This document shows positions 54,837-64,000 of a stretch of DNA of 64,000 nt, piece by piece. The position numbers and the translations under genes are program-made. Positions within the stretch are counted from its first letter, which is position 1; every line of letters begins with the position of its first letter. Source of the DNA: Clostridiales bacterium (GTDB lineage: Bacteria; Bacillota; Clostridia; Lachnospirales; CAG-274); assembly GCA_018371275.1 (NCBI GenBank), contig JAHALF010000001.1, positions 124,001 through 188,000 of the forward strand, written 5' to 3'. The notes under the pieces were generated by a model that saw only the letters and a program-made list of their open reading frames with translations, searched no databases and was not told the DNA's origin.

Positions 54837-55982
54837 TTATTTTTCTAATTTATCAAATAATTTATATTGACCATCTTTTATTTGAATAATAGATACACTT
54901 TTTATAGGGTCGCCATTTTCATCAAACTTAATATTGCCAGTAACACCCTCATATTGTGTATTTGATATAGCTTCAACAATAGCTTTAGAATCTGTGCTAC
55001 CTGATTTTTCTATAGCATTTAACATAATATTAGCACCATCATAACCTAAAGCAGCAAAACCATTAGGTGCTTCACCATATTTTGTTTTATAAGCATTTAT
55101 AAACTCTTGTACTTTAGGGTCTTTATCATCTAATGAAAAATGACTAGAAAAATAAGAATTTTCTACTACCGATGTATCCTCAGCAATAGTATTCATACCA
55201 TCCCAACCATCAGAACCTAATAAAACAGTATCTTTAAGACCACTATCTTTAGCTTGACTAGCTATTAAATAGGCCTTTGTATAGTAATCTGGTATAAATA
55301 AAGCTTCTGGAGTAGATGAAGCTATTTTTGTAAGCTGTGCTTTAAAATCATTATCGGATTCCTTATAGCCTTCGCTTGCAACAATTTCTCCTCCTAGTTC
55401 TTCAAACTTAGTAACAAAACTATTTTTTACACCCTCAGAATAAGACGAATCTATATTTTCCATAATAGCAATCTTTTTAAGTCCTAAATTTTCAAAGGCA
55501 AATTTTGCCATTATCTCACCTTGAAATGGATCTGTATAACAAGCTCTAAATACATTATCTCCTGATGTTGTAATTTCTGGAACTGTACCTGTAGGAGTTA
55601 ATATTGGTGTACCATATTTTGCTGATGTTATAGCAACGCTCAATGCTGCTCCACTTGTAGTAGCACCTACAACTCCTACAACTCCATCATTATTAACAAA
55701 TTTATTATAGGCATTAACAGCCTCTGTTTGATCAGCTTTATCATCTACAGATAATAACTCTACTGGTTTGTTTAAAACAGTTTGTTTTTGCTCTATTGCT
55801 AATTTTATACCATTAGATGTACTAATACCATAAATAGCATTACTTCCTGTAAGTGGCCCCATTGTTCCAATAACTATTTTATCTGAATTGTTTCCTTCTG
55901 TTTTATTTTGATTACCACAAGCAACCATAGATAATGACATTACTATTGCTGTAGCTAATGCCATAAATTTTTTTAATTTCAT
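54837..55982 (-). CDS. livJ: Liv-type ABC substrate-binding lipoprotein
   Basis: The 381-residue protein has a lipoprotein signal (MKLKKFMALATA...MVAC, lipobox Cys22) and the type I periplasmic-binding fold of Leu/Ile/Val receptors (MGPLTGSNAIYG start, GVVGATTSGAA). The ligand may be a branched-chain amino acid but related receptors bind amides, urea or aromatic acids; the operon ends with an amidase, so I leave it open. Ribosome site AGGAGG precedes the ATG. Confidence 0.93.
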   Translation of the reverse strand: MKLKKFMALATAIVMSLSMVACGNQNKTEGNNSDKIVIGTMGPLTGSNAIYGISTSNGIKLAIEQKQTVLNKPVELLSVDDKADQTEAVNAYNKFVNNDGVVGVVGATTSGAALSVAITSAKYGTPILTPTGTVPEITTSGDNVFRACYTDPFQGEIMAKFAFENLGLKKIAIMENIDSSYSEGVKNSFVTKFEELGGEIVASEGYKESDNDFKAQLTKIASSTPEALFIPDYYTKAYLIASQAKDSGLKDTVLLGSDGWDGMNTIAEDTSVVENSYFSSHFSLDDKDPKVQEFINAYKTKYGEAPNGFAALGYDGANIMLNAIEKSGSTDSKAIVEAISNTQYEGVTGNIKFDENGDPIKSVSIIQIKDGQYKLFDKLEK

Positions 55983-56233
55983 ACAACCCCTCCTATAATC
56001 AAAATATTTTAATAAAAAAATAACTTATAAGTAATTATATATATAAATATAGATAATTTCAATAAAAATTTTTTAAAGTTACATTTATTGTAAAAAATAT
56101 TTATAATAATAAATTTATATACATCTATTTTATAAAATTATTCATTCACACACATATTTAATCTGTTTTATAAAATAAGATTTTAGTATATTTTATACTT
56201 GATGTATATTTTAAATTTATAAAAATATACAAT
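55983..56233 (-). other. 250-bp gap upstream of livJ
   Basis: Very AT-rich. An all-A/T 9-bp hairpin GTATATTTT (56204-56212) with AAAATATAC (56222-56230) sits 4 bases after the HAD gene stop and may be its terminator. I found no clear promoter for livJ and no gene. Confidence 0.4.
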
Positions 56234-56887
56234 CTACATAAAATACTTTAATAAATCTATAGAATTATCAATTACATCATCTGCTTTATTATCTGTAAGT
56301 TCTTGTCTATCTCTAAATCCCCAAGTAACACCTACTGTATACATACCTGCGCTTATACCTGTTTGCATATCTGTATCTGTATCTCCTATATATACGCAAT
56401 CCTTAGTATCTATATTAAAATGTTTAGCTATTAATATTGCTCCATAAGGGCTTGGCTTTTTAGTTTCTTCATTTTTATATCCTAACACCATATCAAAAGT
56501 GTTAGAACCAAATATTTTATCAACTACATCTAATGTTCTTTCATGTGGCTTATTTGATAAAACTGCTAATTTTATTCCTTTACTTTTAAGCTCTTTTAAA
56601 ACATTATTTATACCTTCAAAAGCTAAAACACCTCTTGTACAATCTTTTACAAATATATTTTTATATGCATTATAAACACTATCTAACTTTTCATAATTAA
56701 TATCTCCACTAGCATAAACAGCTCTTTTAACAAGCTCTAAAGCACCGTCACCTGCAAAGTACTTATATTCATTAATATCTCTTTCTTTAAGATCATTTTC
56801 TCTTAAAGCTTGGTTACAAGCATCTGCAATAGAGCCTATAGAGTCCACCAAAGTCCCATCTAAATCAAATATTGCTATTTTTTTCAT
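56234..56887 (-). CDS. HAD-family phosphatase (phosphoglycolate phosphatase-like)
   Basis: This 217-residue protein has the HAD motifs FDLDGTLVDS (nucleophile Asp), LSNKP, KPSPYG and YIGDTDTDMQ. Cap of the C1 type. It resembles Gph/PgpP enzymes that clear phosphoglycolate or similar phosphates; substrate unproven. GGGAG places the start at the ATG at 56887; the frame extends to 56917. Confidence 0.9.
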   Translation of the reverse strand: MKKIAIFDLDGTLVDSIGSIADACNQALRENDLKERDINEYKYFAGDGALELVKRAVYASGDINYEKLDSVYNAYKNIFVKDCTRGVLAFEGINNVLKELKSKGIKLAVLSNKPHERTLDVVDKIFGSNTFDMVLGYKNEETKKPSPYGAILIAKHFNIDTKDCVYIGDTDTDMQTGISAGMYTVGVTWGFRDRQELTDNKADDVIDNSIDLLKYFM

Positions 56888-56979
56888 AATATCTCCCTCT
56901 TTCTTAATTATAAACATTAATTAAATAATTTCCTTTGTTTTATCCACATTTTATAAACATATTTTAATGTTAATAAAAA

Positions 56980-57024
56980 TAAAATGTATTTGAAAACCTA
57001 CTATAAGCAAACAAATACATTTTA
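56980..57024 (-). terminator. Terminator after the RNase Y gene
   Basis: TAAAATGTATTTG (56980-56992) with CAAATACATTTTA (57012-57024), perfect 13 bp, 19-base loop, extended by A/T pairs with one mismatch. Confidence 0.75.
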
Positions 57025-57060
57025 TCTTTATTAATAGTTTAAGTTTTATTCTAATATATC

Positions 57061-58620
57061 CTACTTAGCATAATCTGTAACTCTAGTTTCTCTAATAAGA
57101 TTTACTTTTATTTGCCCTGGATATTCTAATTCTTCTTCTATTTTTTTAGATATTTCTCTAGCTAAAAGAACAAGTCCATCATCATCTACTGTTTCTGGAG
57201 AAATCATTATTCTAAGTTCACGTCCAGCTTGAATAGCAAAAGATTTTTCTACCCCATTAAAACTATCTGCTATATTTTCAAGATTTTGTAACCTTTTAAT
57301 ATAAGTTTCTAAAGTTTCTCTTCTAGCTCCTGGCCTAGCAGCTGATATAGCATCTGCCGCTTGAACTAAAACAGATATTAAAGATGTTGGCTCTACATCA
57401 CCATGATGAGATTCTATTGCATTTATAACAGTACTGTTTTCCTTATATTTTCTACAAAGAGCTGAACCAAGCTCAACATGAGAACCCTCCTCATCATAAT
57501 CTATAGATTTACCTATATCGTGTAAAAGACCAGCCCTTTTAGCAAGTGTAACATCTAACCCAAGCTCACCTGCCATAATACCTGTAAGATGCGCAACTTC
57601 TAAAGAATGTTTTAAGACATTTTGTCCATAGCTTGTTCTAAATTTCATTTTACCAAGTAGTCTAATAATCTCTGGATGTACACCATGAGCTCCTATTTCA
57701 AAACAAGCACTTTCTCCTTCTTCTCTAATCATTGTCTCAACTTCTTTTTTAGCTTTTTCAACCATTTCTTCTATTTTAGCTGGGTGTACCCTTCCATCTA
57801 AAATAAGTTTTTCTAAAGCTATACGAGCAATTTCTCTTTTCATAGGGTCAAATCCTGATAATATAACAGCCTCTGGGGTATCATCTATTATAATATCTAT
57901 TCCTGTAAGAGACTCTATTGTTCTAATATTTCTACCTTCACGGCCAATTATTCTACCTTTCATTTCATCATTAGGTAATGAAACAACAGAAACTGTACTT
58001 TCTGCAACATGATCTACTGCACATCTTTGTATAGCAAGACCTATTATCTGTTTAGCCTTTTTATCTGATTCCTGTTTTACACTAGCCTCCATCTCTTTTA
58101 TACGAACAGCTTTTTCATGAACAAGCTCTTCTTCTAGGCTAGATAAAAGATAATCTCTAGCTTGATCTGTTGTAAAACCTGATATTCTCTCTAACTCTTC
58201 TATTTTCTTATTAGATATCTGTTCTATATTTTGTCTATCTTCTTCTAATTTTAATATTTTTTCTTGATGTAGTTCTTCCTTTTTTTCAAGGGTTTGTGCT
58301 TTTTTCTCAAGAGATTCTTCTTTTTGTATAAGTCTTTTTTCAAGTCTTTGAATTTCTTGTTTTCTTTCTTTACTTTCTTTTTCTATATCATTTTTAACTT
58401 TAAGACTTTCTTCTTTAGTCTCTAGTAAAATTTCTTTTTTCTTAGCTTCTGCTTCTTTTTTTGCATTTATCAATATATTATCAGCTTCTTTTTCTGCTGA
58501 ACCTATAGTAGCCTCAGCAACTTTTTTACGCATAGCAAAGCCAATAAAACAACCTATTATAATTGATACAATACAGCTTATTACAATAGCTATTATGTAC
58601 TTAACGTCCAGAAAAAACAC
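57061..58620 (-). CDS. rny: Ribonuclease Y
   Basis: A 519-residue endoribonuclease. An N-terminal membrane helix (about 8-28) is followed by a long Lys/Glu-rich coiled coil (about 35-205), a KH domain (GRIIGREGRNIRTIES) and an HD domain (GLLHDIGKSIDYD). It starts mRNA decay at the membrane. The frame opens with a GTG at 58620 that overlaps GGAGG; a CTG at 58611 lies 8 bases after GGAGG and is better placed, which would be an unusual start. Promoter at 58710-58738. Confidence 0.95.
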   Translation of the reverse strand: MFFLDVKYIIAIVISCIVSIIIGCFIGFAMRKKVAEATIGSAEKEADNILINAKKEAEAKKKEILLETKEESLKVKNDIEKESKERKQEIQRLEKRLIQKEESLEKKAQTLEKKEELHQEKILKLEEDRQNIEQISNKKIEELERISGFTTDQARDYLLSSLEEELVHEKAVRIKEMEASVKQESDKKAKQIIGLAIQRCAVDHVAESTVSVVSLPNDEMKGRIIGREGRNIRTIESLTGIDIIIDDTPEAVILSGFDPMKREIARIALEKLILDGRVHPAKIEEMVEKAKKEVETMIREEGESACFEIGAHGVHPEIIRLLGKMKFRTSYGQNVLKHSLEVAHLTGIMAGELGLDVTLAKRAGLLHDIGKSIDYDEEGSHVELGSALCRKYKENSTVINAIESHHGDVEPTSLISVLVQAADAISAARPGARRETLETYIKRLQNLENIADSFNGVEKSFAIQAGRELRIMISPETVDDDGLVLLAREISKKIEEELEYPGQIKVNLIRETRVTDYAK

Positions 58621-59022
58621 CTCCTTTTTTTATTTTAGTTTAGACGCTTTATATTTATAAAACTTGTAAGATATTATTAAAACTTAATTATAAAGATACC
58701 TCAATGTATATTTTATCTTTTTTATATAAAATTGTCAAGATATACACCTATCTATTTAAATCTTTTAAATTAATTCATATAATTTAATATTTTCTTAATA
58801 TACATAACCTAACATAATTTTTTTAACTAAAGCTTACTTACTACTATTTATGACTAAAATCTATTCATTATTAATATTTAATATTTAATATTTATTAACT
58901 TTATAAATATAACATTTTTACTTAAAATATTTTATTACAATTAAAAAAATAAATAATGAAATCAAAATAATCTCAAAATAAAAGATATACTAAATAAAAA
59001 TCTTTAGCATATCTTTTATATT
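58621..59022 (-). other. Gap between the RNase Y and RNase G genes
   Basis: 402 bp. On the minus strand TTGACA (58733-58738), 17 bases, TAAAAT (58710-58715) is a good promoter for rny. A hairpin (58979-58988 with 59009-59018) just after the RNase G stop is its likely terminator. rplU and rpmA, which often follow rng, are not here and no other gene is seen. Confidence 0.6.
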
Positions 59023-60429
59023 TTAATCTATAAATTTCTCTATATTAAAATAATCAAACCTAATAGGATAAATAATATTAAATTCTATCTTTTTATCTTC
59101 AATATTGTTTATATTTATATTTTTTAAACATTGTATAACATTATTATTAGCAGATACCACTAATCTTTTATAAATAGTATTTGCAAATATAGATAATATT
59201 TGATTTTTTATAATATTGGCTACATACATTTCATTTTTTACTTTTCCAGTTCCATTACACATAGGACAAGATTTAGAAACTATGTCATATAATGGTCTTA
59301 AGGATTTTTTCCTAGTAAGTTGCATTATCCCAAGCTCATTTATAGGATATATATTTATAGGCATTCTATCATCTTTAGATAACTGTTTCATATAAGTCTC
59401 TAGTTGTTTTTTATGTTCTTCATTTTTCATATCTATAAGGTCTATTAATATAATTCCAGATATATTTCTAAGTCTTATTTCTTTAGATATTTGTTCTAAT
59501 GCCTCTTTATTAGTTTTAAAAACCATATCATCAAAAGTTTTTGTAATATTTTTACCTGTATTAACATCTATAATAGTCATAGCCTCTACACAGTCTATTA
59601 TTAAAAATCCACCACTTTTAAGCCATATTTTATTGTTAAAAATTTTTTCTATTTTATATTCTATACCATAAACTTCAAAAATAGGCAATTTATCATTATA
59701 CACCTCTATATTTTCAAATATTAGTCTTAAACTATTATAACTATCTTTACTATTAGTTATAACTTTATCATTTTTATCTAAAGTATCTATTATTATTTTT
59801 TCTACCTCTGTTTTAGCAAAAAATACTCTTGTAGGTGGTTTTATATAATTAGCCTTTTCTAATAAATCCTTAGCCTTTTTTATAAGGTCAATAATTTCAT
59901 TTTTTATATGTTCACCATTAACATTAACACAGTTTGTTCTAAAAATAATACCATACCCTTGTGGCAAATTTTCATTAGCAACTTTTTTTAAAAATTCTCT
60001 TTTTTCTTTATTTTCTATTTTTTTAGATATGGCTATACTTTTCTCATTTAATAATAAAACTATATATTTACCTGTAAGTGTCAAATTTGTTGTAACACTT
60101 GCTCCTTTTATATCTGTTCCTTGTTTGTCTATCTGTACTAATATATCTTGTCCCTCTTTTAAATTTAAGACATATTTATTAGTATTTTCATTAAAAGTGT
60201 ATAATCCCTTTTGTTTTTTATCTGTTATCCCTAAAAAAGCATTTTTATCATAGCCTAAATCTATAAAAGCAAATTTATTAGGCAATATTTTTTTTACTTT
60301 ACCTATAAATATATCTCCTACTTGAAAACTTCCTTTTTCTTCTATTATTACTTCCTTAAGTTCATTATTTTCTAAAAGTCCTGCCCTTTCATAATTAAAA
60401 AGTGAATCTATAATAAGAGTTTTATCCAT
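59023..60429 (-). CDS. rng: Ribonuclease G/E family protein
   Basis: This 468-residue protein has an N-terminal S1 domain (about 35-110; GDIFIGKVKKILPNKFAFIDLGYDKNAFL), then the RNase H-like and DNase I-like parts with IIDCVEAMTIIDVNTG (catalytic Asp) and the C-terminal Zn-link CPMCNGTG. Rng-type enzymes mature rRNA and cut mRNA. It follows DUF2344 by 12 bases in the conserved Clostridia order. Confidence 0.93.
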   Translation of the reverse strand: MDKTLIIDSLFNYERAGLLENNELKEVIIEEKGSFQVGDIFIGKVKKILPNKFAFIDLGYDKNAFLGITDKKQKGLYTFNENTNKYVLNLKEGQDILVQIDKQGTDIKGASVTTNLTLTGKYIVLLLNEKSIAISKKIENKEKREFLKKVANENLPQGYGIIFRTNCVNVNGEHIKNEIIDLIKKAKDLLEKANYIKPPTRVFFAKTEVEKIIIDTLDKNDKVITNSKDSYNSLRLIFENIEVYNDKLPIFEVYGIEYKIEKIFNNKIWLKSGGFLIIDCVEAMTIIDVNTGKNITKTFDDMVFKTNKEALEQISKEIRLRNISGIILIDLIDMKNEEHKKQLETYMKQLSKDDRMPINIYPINELGIMQLTRKKSLRPLYDIVSKSCPMCNGTGKVKNEMYVANIIKNQILSIFANTIYKRLVVSANNNVIQCLKNININNIEDKKIEFNIIYPIRFDYFNIEKFID

Positions 60430-60441
60430 TTTAACACCCTC

Positions 60442-61113
60442 TTATAAAAAATCTAATTGTATTTTATTTTCATCAAATAACCCAACTCTTTTATAATATA
60501 TTTTATGTTTTTCATAAGGTATATTTAAAAATTTATAAAAAGTTTCTACTAAAATATCTGGTTTTAAATTTCTAACACTTCCTGTTGATATTGTAGCCTT
60601 TATTTTATTATTTTCTATATATTCTATATTAAATATATCTTCTATAATATTAACTGTTTTTATAATTTCTTTACCTCTTTTTTTAGTAAGTCTTTCTATA
60701 TTTATTTCTTTTTGATTTAAAAAATCATCTATATTATTTTTATTAATATTATTATCTAATAATATTTCATATTCTCCTATAAATACAATAGATGGTGCAG
60801 ATTTTTGACCTTCTTTTAACTTAACTACATTTAAAATTTCCATACCTATTGGCATATGCTGATTTAATACACCTTTTATATAATCTGTATTTAAATCTTC
60901 CTCTAACTGCATATCTATATACTCCGATTCACTTTCCATACCAAGAGGCAAAGGTATTGCAAAACTCATTATTTGATGGGGATTAAACCCTTTAGAATAC
61001 GATATAGGTAAATTTGCTCTTTTTATAGCTCTTTGAAATATTTTTAGTAAATCTAAATGTCCTGTATACCTTATTTTACCTATTTTAGAAAATTTAAGTC
61101 TATATTTATTCAA
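60442..61113 (-). CDS. TIGR03936 (DUF2344) radical SAM-associated protein
   Basis: A 223-residue protein with KIRYTGHLDLLKIFQRAIKRANLPISYSKG and NPHQIMSFAIPLPLG, diagnostic of TIGR03936. It has no Cys cluster of its own and works with the TIGR03960 protein encoded just upstream, whose end it overlaps by 8 bases. GGAGGTG 8 bases ahead favours a TTG at 61113 over the frame's far start at 61188. Function unknown; a tRNA or rRNA-modifying role has been proposed from context. Confidence 0.88.
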   Translation of the reverse strand: MNKYRLKFSKIGKIRYTGHLDLLKIFQRAIKRANLPISYSKGFNPHQIMSFAIPLPLGMESESEYIDMQLEEDLNTDYIKGVLNQHMPIGMEILNVVKLKEGQKSAPSIVFIGEYEILLDNNINKNNIDDFLNQKEINIERLTKKRGKEIIKTVNIIEDIFNIEYIENNKIKATISTGSVRNLKPDILVETFYKFLNIPYEKHKIYYKRVGLFDENKIQLDFL

Positions 61114-62935
61114 AGCAAACACCTCCACCAAAAGCTTTTGCCCCACACATACTACAATCTTGTCTACAATTTGGGGTAATGTCCTCATTTTTAGCTTTTT
61201 CCATTTCTTCTATAAAAAATCTTTTAGACACTCCAATAGATATATGGTCCCAAGGCAAAATTTCATCATAACTTCTTTCCCTATTAGCATAAAACTCCCT
61301 GCTTAATCCTGTCTGCTCTAAAGCCTTAAGCCATGCATCATATTTAAAGCTTTCTGTCCAACCATCAAATTTTGCTCCATTTTCCCAAGCTTTAACAATG
61401 AGTTTAGCTACCTTTCTATCTCCACGAGCAAGTATACCTTCTATTGAGCTAACTGTTGGTTCATGATAATTTACTTTTACTTGTTTTCTTTCATTACTAT
61501 CCTTTAAAAGATGTTGCTTCTTTAAAAATTCCTCACAAGTATCTTGTGCAGACCACTGAAAAGGTGTAAATGCTTTTGGAACAAAACAAGATGAACTAAC
61601 TGTAACAGAAACTCCTCTGTTTCTTTTTTCTTTAGGCAATTCATAAAATTTATCTACTATATCTGATGCAAGCTTTGCTATACCTTTTACATCTTCATAT
61701 GTTTCTGTTGGTAACCCTACCATAAAATATAACTTAACTCTATCCCAACCACCTTCAAAAGCAAGGCTACTACCTCTTAATATTTCTTCTTCTGTTATCC
61801 CTTTATTTATAACATCTCTAAGTCTTTGTGTACCTGCTTCTGGTGCAAATGTTAAGCTAGATTTCCTAACACCTTGCACTTTTTTCATTAAATCTACAGA
61901 AAAAGCATCTATCCTTAAAGAAGGTAATGCAATATTAACCTTTTCATCTTTAAACTGTTCTAAAAGTCCTTCTGCAAGATTTCTAAAATCACTATAATCG
62001 GCCGTGCTAAGACTTGTTAGAGATACTTCCTCGTGACCTGATGTTTCTACTAACGTTTTAGACTTTTCAAGTATAGCATCTGCCGATTTTTCTCTAACCG
62101 GACGATATACATATCCAGCTTGACAAAATCTACAACCTCTTATACAACCTCTAAATACTTCTAAACTTACTCTATCGTGCACAACATCAATTAATGGTAC
62201 AAGCTGTTTATCTGGATAAAAAACATCGTCCATATTATTAACTATAACCTTTTTTATTTTTTTAGGTGCATCTTGATGTAATAGTTTAAACTCTTTTATT
62301 TCACCATTTTCTTTATAATCTACATCATAAAATTTAGGTATATAAATGCCATCCATTTTTAATAACTTAATATAAAAATCTTCTTTAGTTCCACCTTGTT
62401 TTTTTATTTCTTTATATAAATCAAAAAATTCATCATATTTAACTTCACCCTCACCTATATAAAATATATCAATTATATCAGCTAATGGCTCTGGGTTGTA
62501 TGCACAAGGTCCTCCAGCTATAATTATAGGGTCATCTTCTGTTCTATCTTTACTCCATATGGGAATATTACCTAAATTAAGCATATTTATAATATTTGTA
62601 TAGGTCATTTCATATTGTAATGTAAATCCTACAAAATCAAATTTTCTTACACTTGTGCCTGTTTCAAGAGTAAATAACTCTATATTGTTATCTCTCATTT
62701 TCTGTTCCATATCGTGCCAAGGTGCAAATACTCTTTCACAATATACGTCATCTCGTCTATTCATAAAAAAATATAATATTTGAAGCCCAACATAACTCAT
62801 ACCAACTTCATAACTATCTGGAAAACAAAAAGCAAAACGTATATCCACATCTTTAGGGTCTTTTACAACCATATTTATTTCATTACCTATATATCTTGCT
62901 GGTTTTTCTACCTGCATTAATATTTCATCTATCAT
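61106..62935 (-). CDS. TIGR03960 B12-binding-type radical SAM protein
   Basis: This 609-residue protein has a B12-binding-like N-terminal region (about 30-200), the radical SAM core with CIRGCRFCQAG (CX3CX2C) near residue 270, and a C-terminal Cys-rich end (CRQDCSMCG...GVCFE). It is paired with TIGR03936 in most Clostridia. Its ATG overlaps the stop of the M50 gene by 4 bases (ATGA). Reaction unknown; an RNA-modification role is an inference. Confidence 0.9.
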   Translation of the reverse strand: MIDEILMQVEKPARYIGNEINMVVKDPKDVDIRFAFCFPDSYEVGMSYVGLQILYFFMNRRDDVYCERVFAPWHDMEQKMRDNNIELFTLETGTSVRKFDFVGFTLQYEMTYTNIINMLNLGNIPIWSKDRTEDDPIIIAGGPCAYNPEPLADIIDIFYIGEGEVKYDEFFDLYKEIKKQGGTKEDFYIKLLKMDGIYIPKFYDVDYKENGEIKEFKLLHQDAPKKIKKVIVNNMDDVFYPDKQLVPLIDVVHDRVSLEVFRGCIRGCRFCQAGYVYRPVREKSADAILEKSKTLVETSGHEEVSLTSLSTADYSDFRNLAEGLLEQFKDEKVNIALPSLRIDAFSVDLMKKVQGVRKSSLTFAPEAGTQRLRDVINKGITEEEILRGSSLAFEGGWDRVKLYFMVGLPTETYEDVKGIAKLASDIVDKFYELPKEKRNRGVSVTVSSSCFVPKAFTPFQWSAQDTCEEFLKKQHLLKDSNERKQVKVNYHEPTVSSIEGILARGDRKVAKLIVKAWENGAKFDGWTESFKYDAWLKALEQTGLSREFYANRERSYDEILPWDHISIGVSKRFFIEEMEKAKNEDITPNCRQDCSMCGAKAFGGGVCFE

Positions 62936-63780
62936 AATGTTCCTCCATCATCTTTAGTAATTTCAACTATATCATATATTGTACCATTAACACCATATTT
63001 TTGTATATAGTTTAAAAACACTTTTTCATTTATTGTAAAATAAATATTACCATTTATAGAAATATTTATAATTAAATAATAATCTGAACTAACTAATAAA
63101 ATAATATCTTTATTTTTATAATCCTTATCCACTAAAATGTGTTTTACTTTTAATATTTTATTTTTTTCATATTGCTGTTTATTAACTATAGCCTTATAAA
63201 ATTGATAAATATATTCACTTTTATTTACTTTTATAAAATATAATGATAAACATAATAAAGTTATATTATAAGGATATAAAACAATTTGTATAAACCCCAA
63301 TAAAAACATACTAAAGCTTAAAAATAAACTTATCCTCTTTGTAACTATACTAGCTTTTAAATCGCCTATTCTACTTCCCAAAATATAGCAAAAAAACCTA
63401 CCTCCATCTAAAGGAAAAATAGGTAAACAATTGAAAAATGCAATTGATAAATTAATATTTTTTATCAACTGCATTTTTTCATTTGTAAATATGCCAAAAA
63501 TGAATGCTAAAAATATATTTAATACAACACCTATACTTACTACTAAAAGCTTTTTATATAATTCTAGTCTTTCAATATTATCTATTACAGCCATTTGACC
63601 TAAAGCTGTTACAACAATTTTTCTTATACCTAAATTAAACTTTTTAGCCATAAATATATGTGCTAATTCGTGTAAAAAAACAAAAATAAAAAAATAGAAA
63701 TATATATCATATACTTTAAAAAATATTACTAAAATTATTGCAATATAAAACGTTAAGTTTATACTTATTTTTTTTAACAT
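62932..63780 (-). CDS. M50 site-2 protease, SpoIVFB-like
   Basis: This is a 282-residue membrane metalloprotease with HELAHIFMAKK (HExxH zinc site) and PLDGGRFFCYILG (NPDG-like third ligand). About six hydrophobic segments. With the upstream M23-type gene it resembles spoIVFA-spoIVFB, which activate sigma-K; a copy at this locus occurs in many Clostridia. AAGGTGGG before the ATG. Confidence 0.85.
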   Translation of the reverse strand: MLKKISINLTFYIAIILVIFFKVYDIYFYFFIFVFLHELAHIFMAKKFNLGIRKIVVTALGQMAVIDNIERLELYKKLLVVSIGVVLNIFLAFIFGIFTNEKMQLIKNINLSIAFFNCLPIFPLDGGRFFCYILGSRIGDLKASIVTKRISLFLSFSMFLLGFIQIVLYPYNITLLCLSLYFIKVNKSEYIYQFYKAIVNKQQYEKNKILKVKHILVDKDYKNKDIILLVSSDYYLIINISINGNIYFTINEKVFLNYIQKYGVNGTIYDIVEITKDDGGTL

Positions 63781-63798
63781 ATACCCACCTTATTTTTT

Positions 63799-64000
63799 CT
63801 ATTCTAAATAACTTGCTTTAGGTAAAGCAACAAAATTTATAGGATCTAAATATTTCCCATCCTTTAGTATAGTATAATGTAAATGAAATCCTGTTGAAAG
63901 TCCTGTATTCCCCACTAATCCTACCTTTTGGTTACTTTCTATTTTGTCATCTTTTTTTACTAATGATTTATTAAGATGTGCGTACATTATTTCATAGTTG
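63799..64000 (-). CDS. M23-type (SpoIVFA-like) peptidase, cut by the window edge
   Basis: Only the last 66 or so residues are in view; the frame is open at the edge (reading N-Y-E-I-M-Y-A-H-L). The motifs YAHL, KVGLVGNTGLSTG and GFHLHYTIL are the end of a LytM/M23 domain, with the HxH zinc motif. Together with the M50 gene 18 bases downstream it fits a SpoIVFA-like or LytM endopeptidase. Confidence 0.75.
   Translation of the reverse strand, partial: NYEIMYAHLNKSLVKKDDKIESNQKVGLVGNTGLSTGFHLHYTILKDGKYLDPINFVALPKASYLE

Overview
The window is very AT-rich chromosomal DNA, with few G or C bases between genes. Its gene content points to an anaerobic, endospore-forming member of the Clostridia, probably near Lachnospirales; that placement is an inference from family resemblance only. 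Sporulation markers are spread across it: spoIIGA-sigE, spoIIAA-spoIIAB-sigF, a SpoIVFA/SpoIVFB-like M23/M50 pair, a SPOCS-LysM protein and a CotH-type kinase. Most genes start after a strong AGGAGG site. TTG and GTG starts are common, so several starts below were moved from the longest reading frame. I see no rRNA, tRNA, prophage, insertion sequence or CRISPR array.

Layout. 1-4.4 kb: the start of a leftward gene at the edge, an AraC regulator, a GH38-like glycosidase and a PnuC-like transporter. 4.4-9.9 kb: a leftward two-component system facing a rightward VTC / DUF4956 / CotH operon, with a repeat-rich operator-like region between them. 9.9-15.7 kb (leftward): SPOCS-LysM protein and a type IIA topoisomerase pair (parE-parC type). 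15.9-21.6 kb (rightward): RNA and nucleic-acid genes (a YhcC/YtqA-type radical SAM protein, YhaM, a Cas4-like nuclease in two overlapping frames, RlmD, a TtcA-like protein). 21.7-25.1 kb: spoIIGA-sigE, then a preQ1-I riboswitch with its own terminator ahead of a QueL-like radical SAM gene and a YhhQ transporter. 25.2-26.4 kb: a CorC/HlyC-type membrane protein. 26.8-33.3 kb: degV, an Lrp regulator, aminotransferase, GNAT, topB, radA. 33.5-37.7 kb: SEC-C protein, Sua5, an arginine-phosphatase/RpiB fusion, upp and tagO. 37.7-45.2 kb (leftward): rpoB-rpoC, without the usual ribosomal-protein neighbours. 45.6-49 kb (leftward): a sugar-ABC ATPase, a DUF6106-like protein and the spoIIA operon. 49.2-50.4 kb: lexA with a frameshift in a poly-A run, and dnaQ. 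50.6-56 kb (leftward): a complete Liv-type ABC transporter whose last gene is a nitrilase-family amidase. 56.2-64 kb (leftward): a HAD phosphatase, RNase Y, RNase G, the paired radical SAM proteins TIGR03936/TIGR03960, and the M50/M23 pair, which runs off the right edge.

The points most worth following are: (1) the VTC-DUF4956-CotH operon and its divergent two-component system, whose function is not established; (2) the lexA frameshift, which can be a sequencing error, a real loss or a slippage site; (3) the preQ1 riboswitch linking queuosine sensing to a queuine-salvage pair; (4) the phosphatase-RpiB fusion that retains an internal ribosome binding site at the junction; (5) the membrane-anchored solitary Cas4-like nuclease split over two reading frames.
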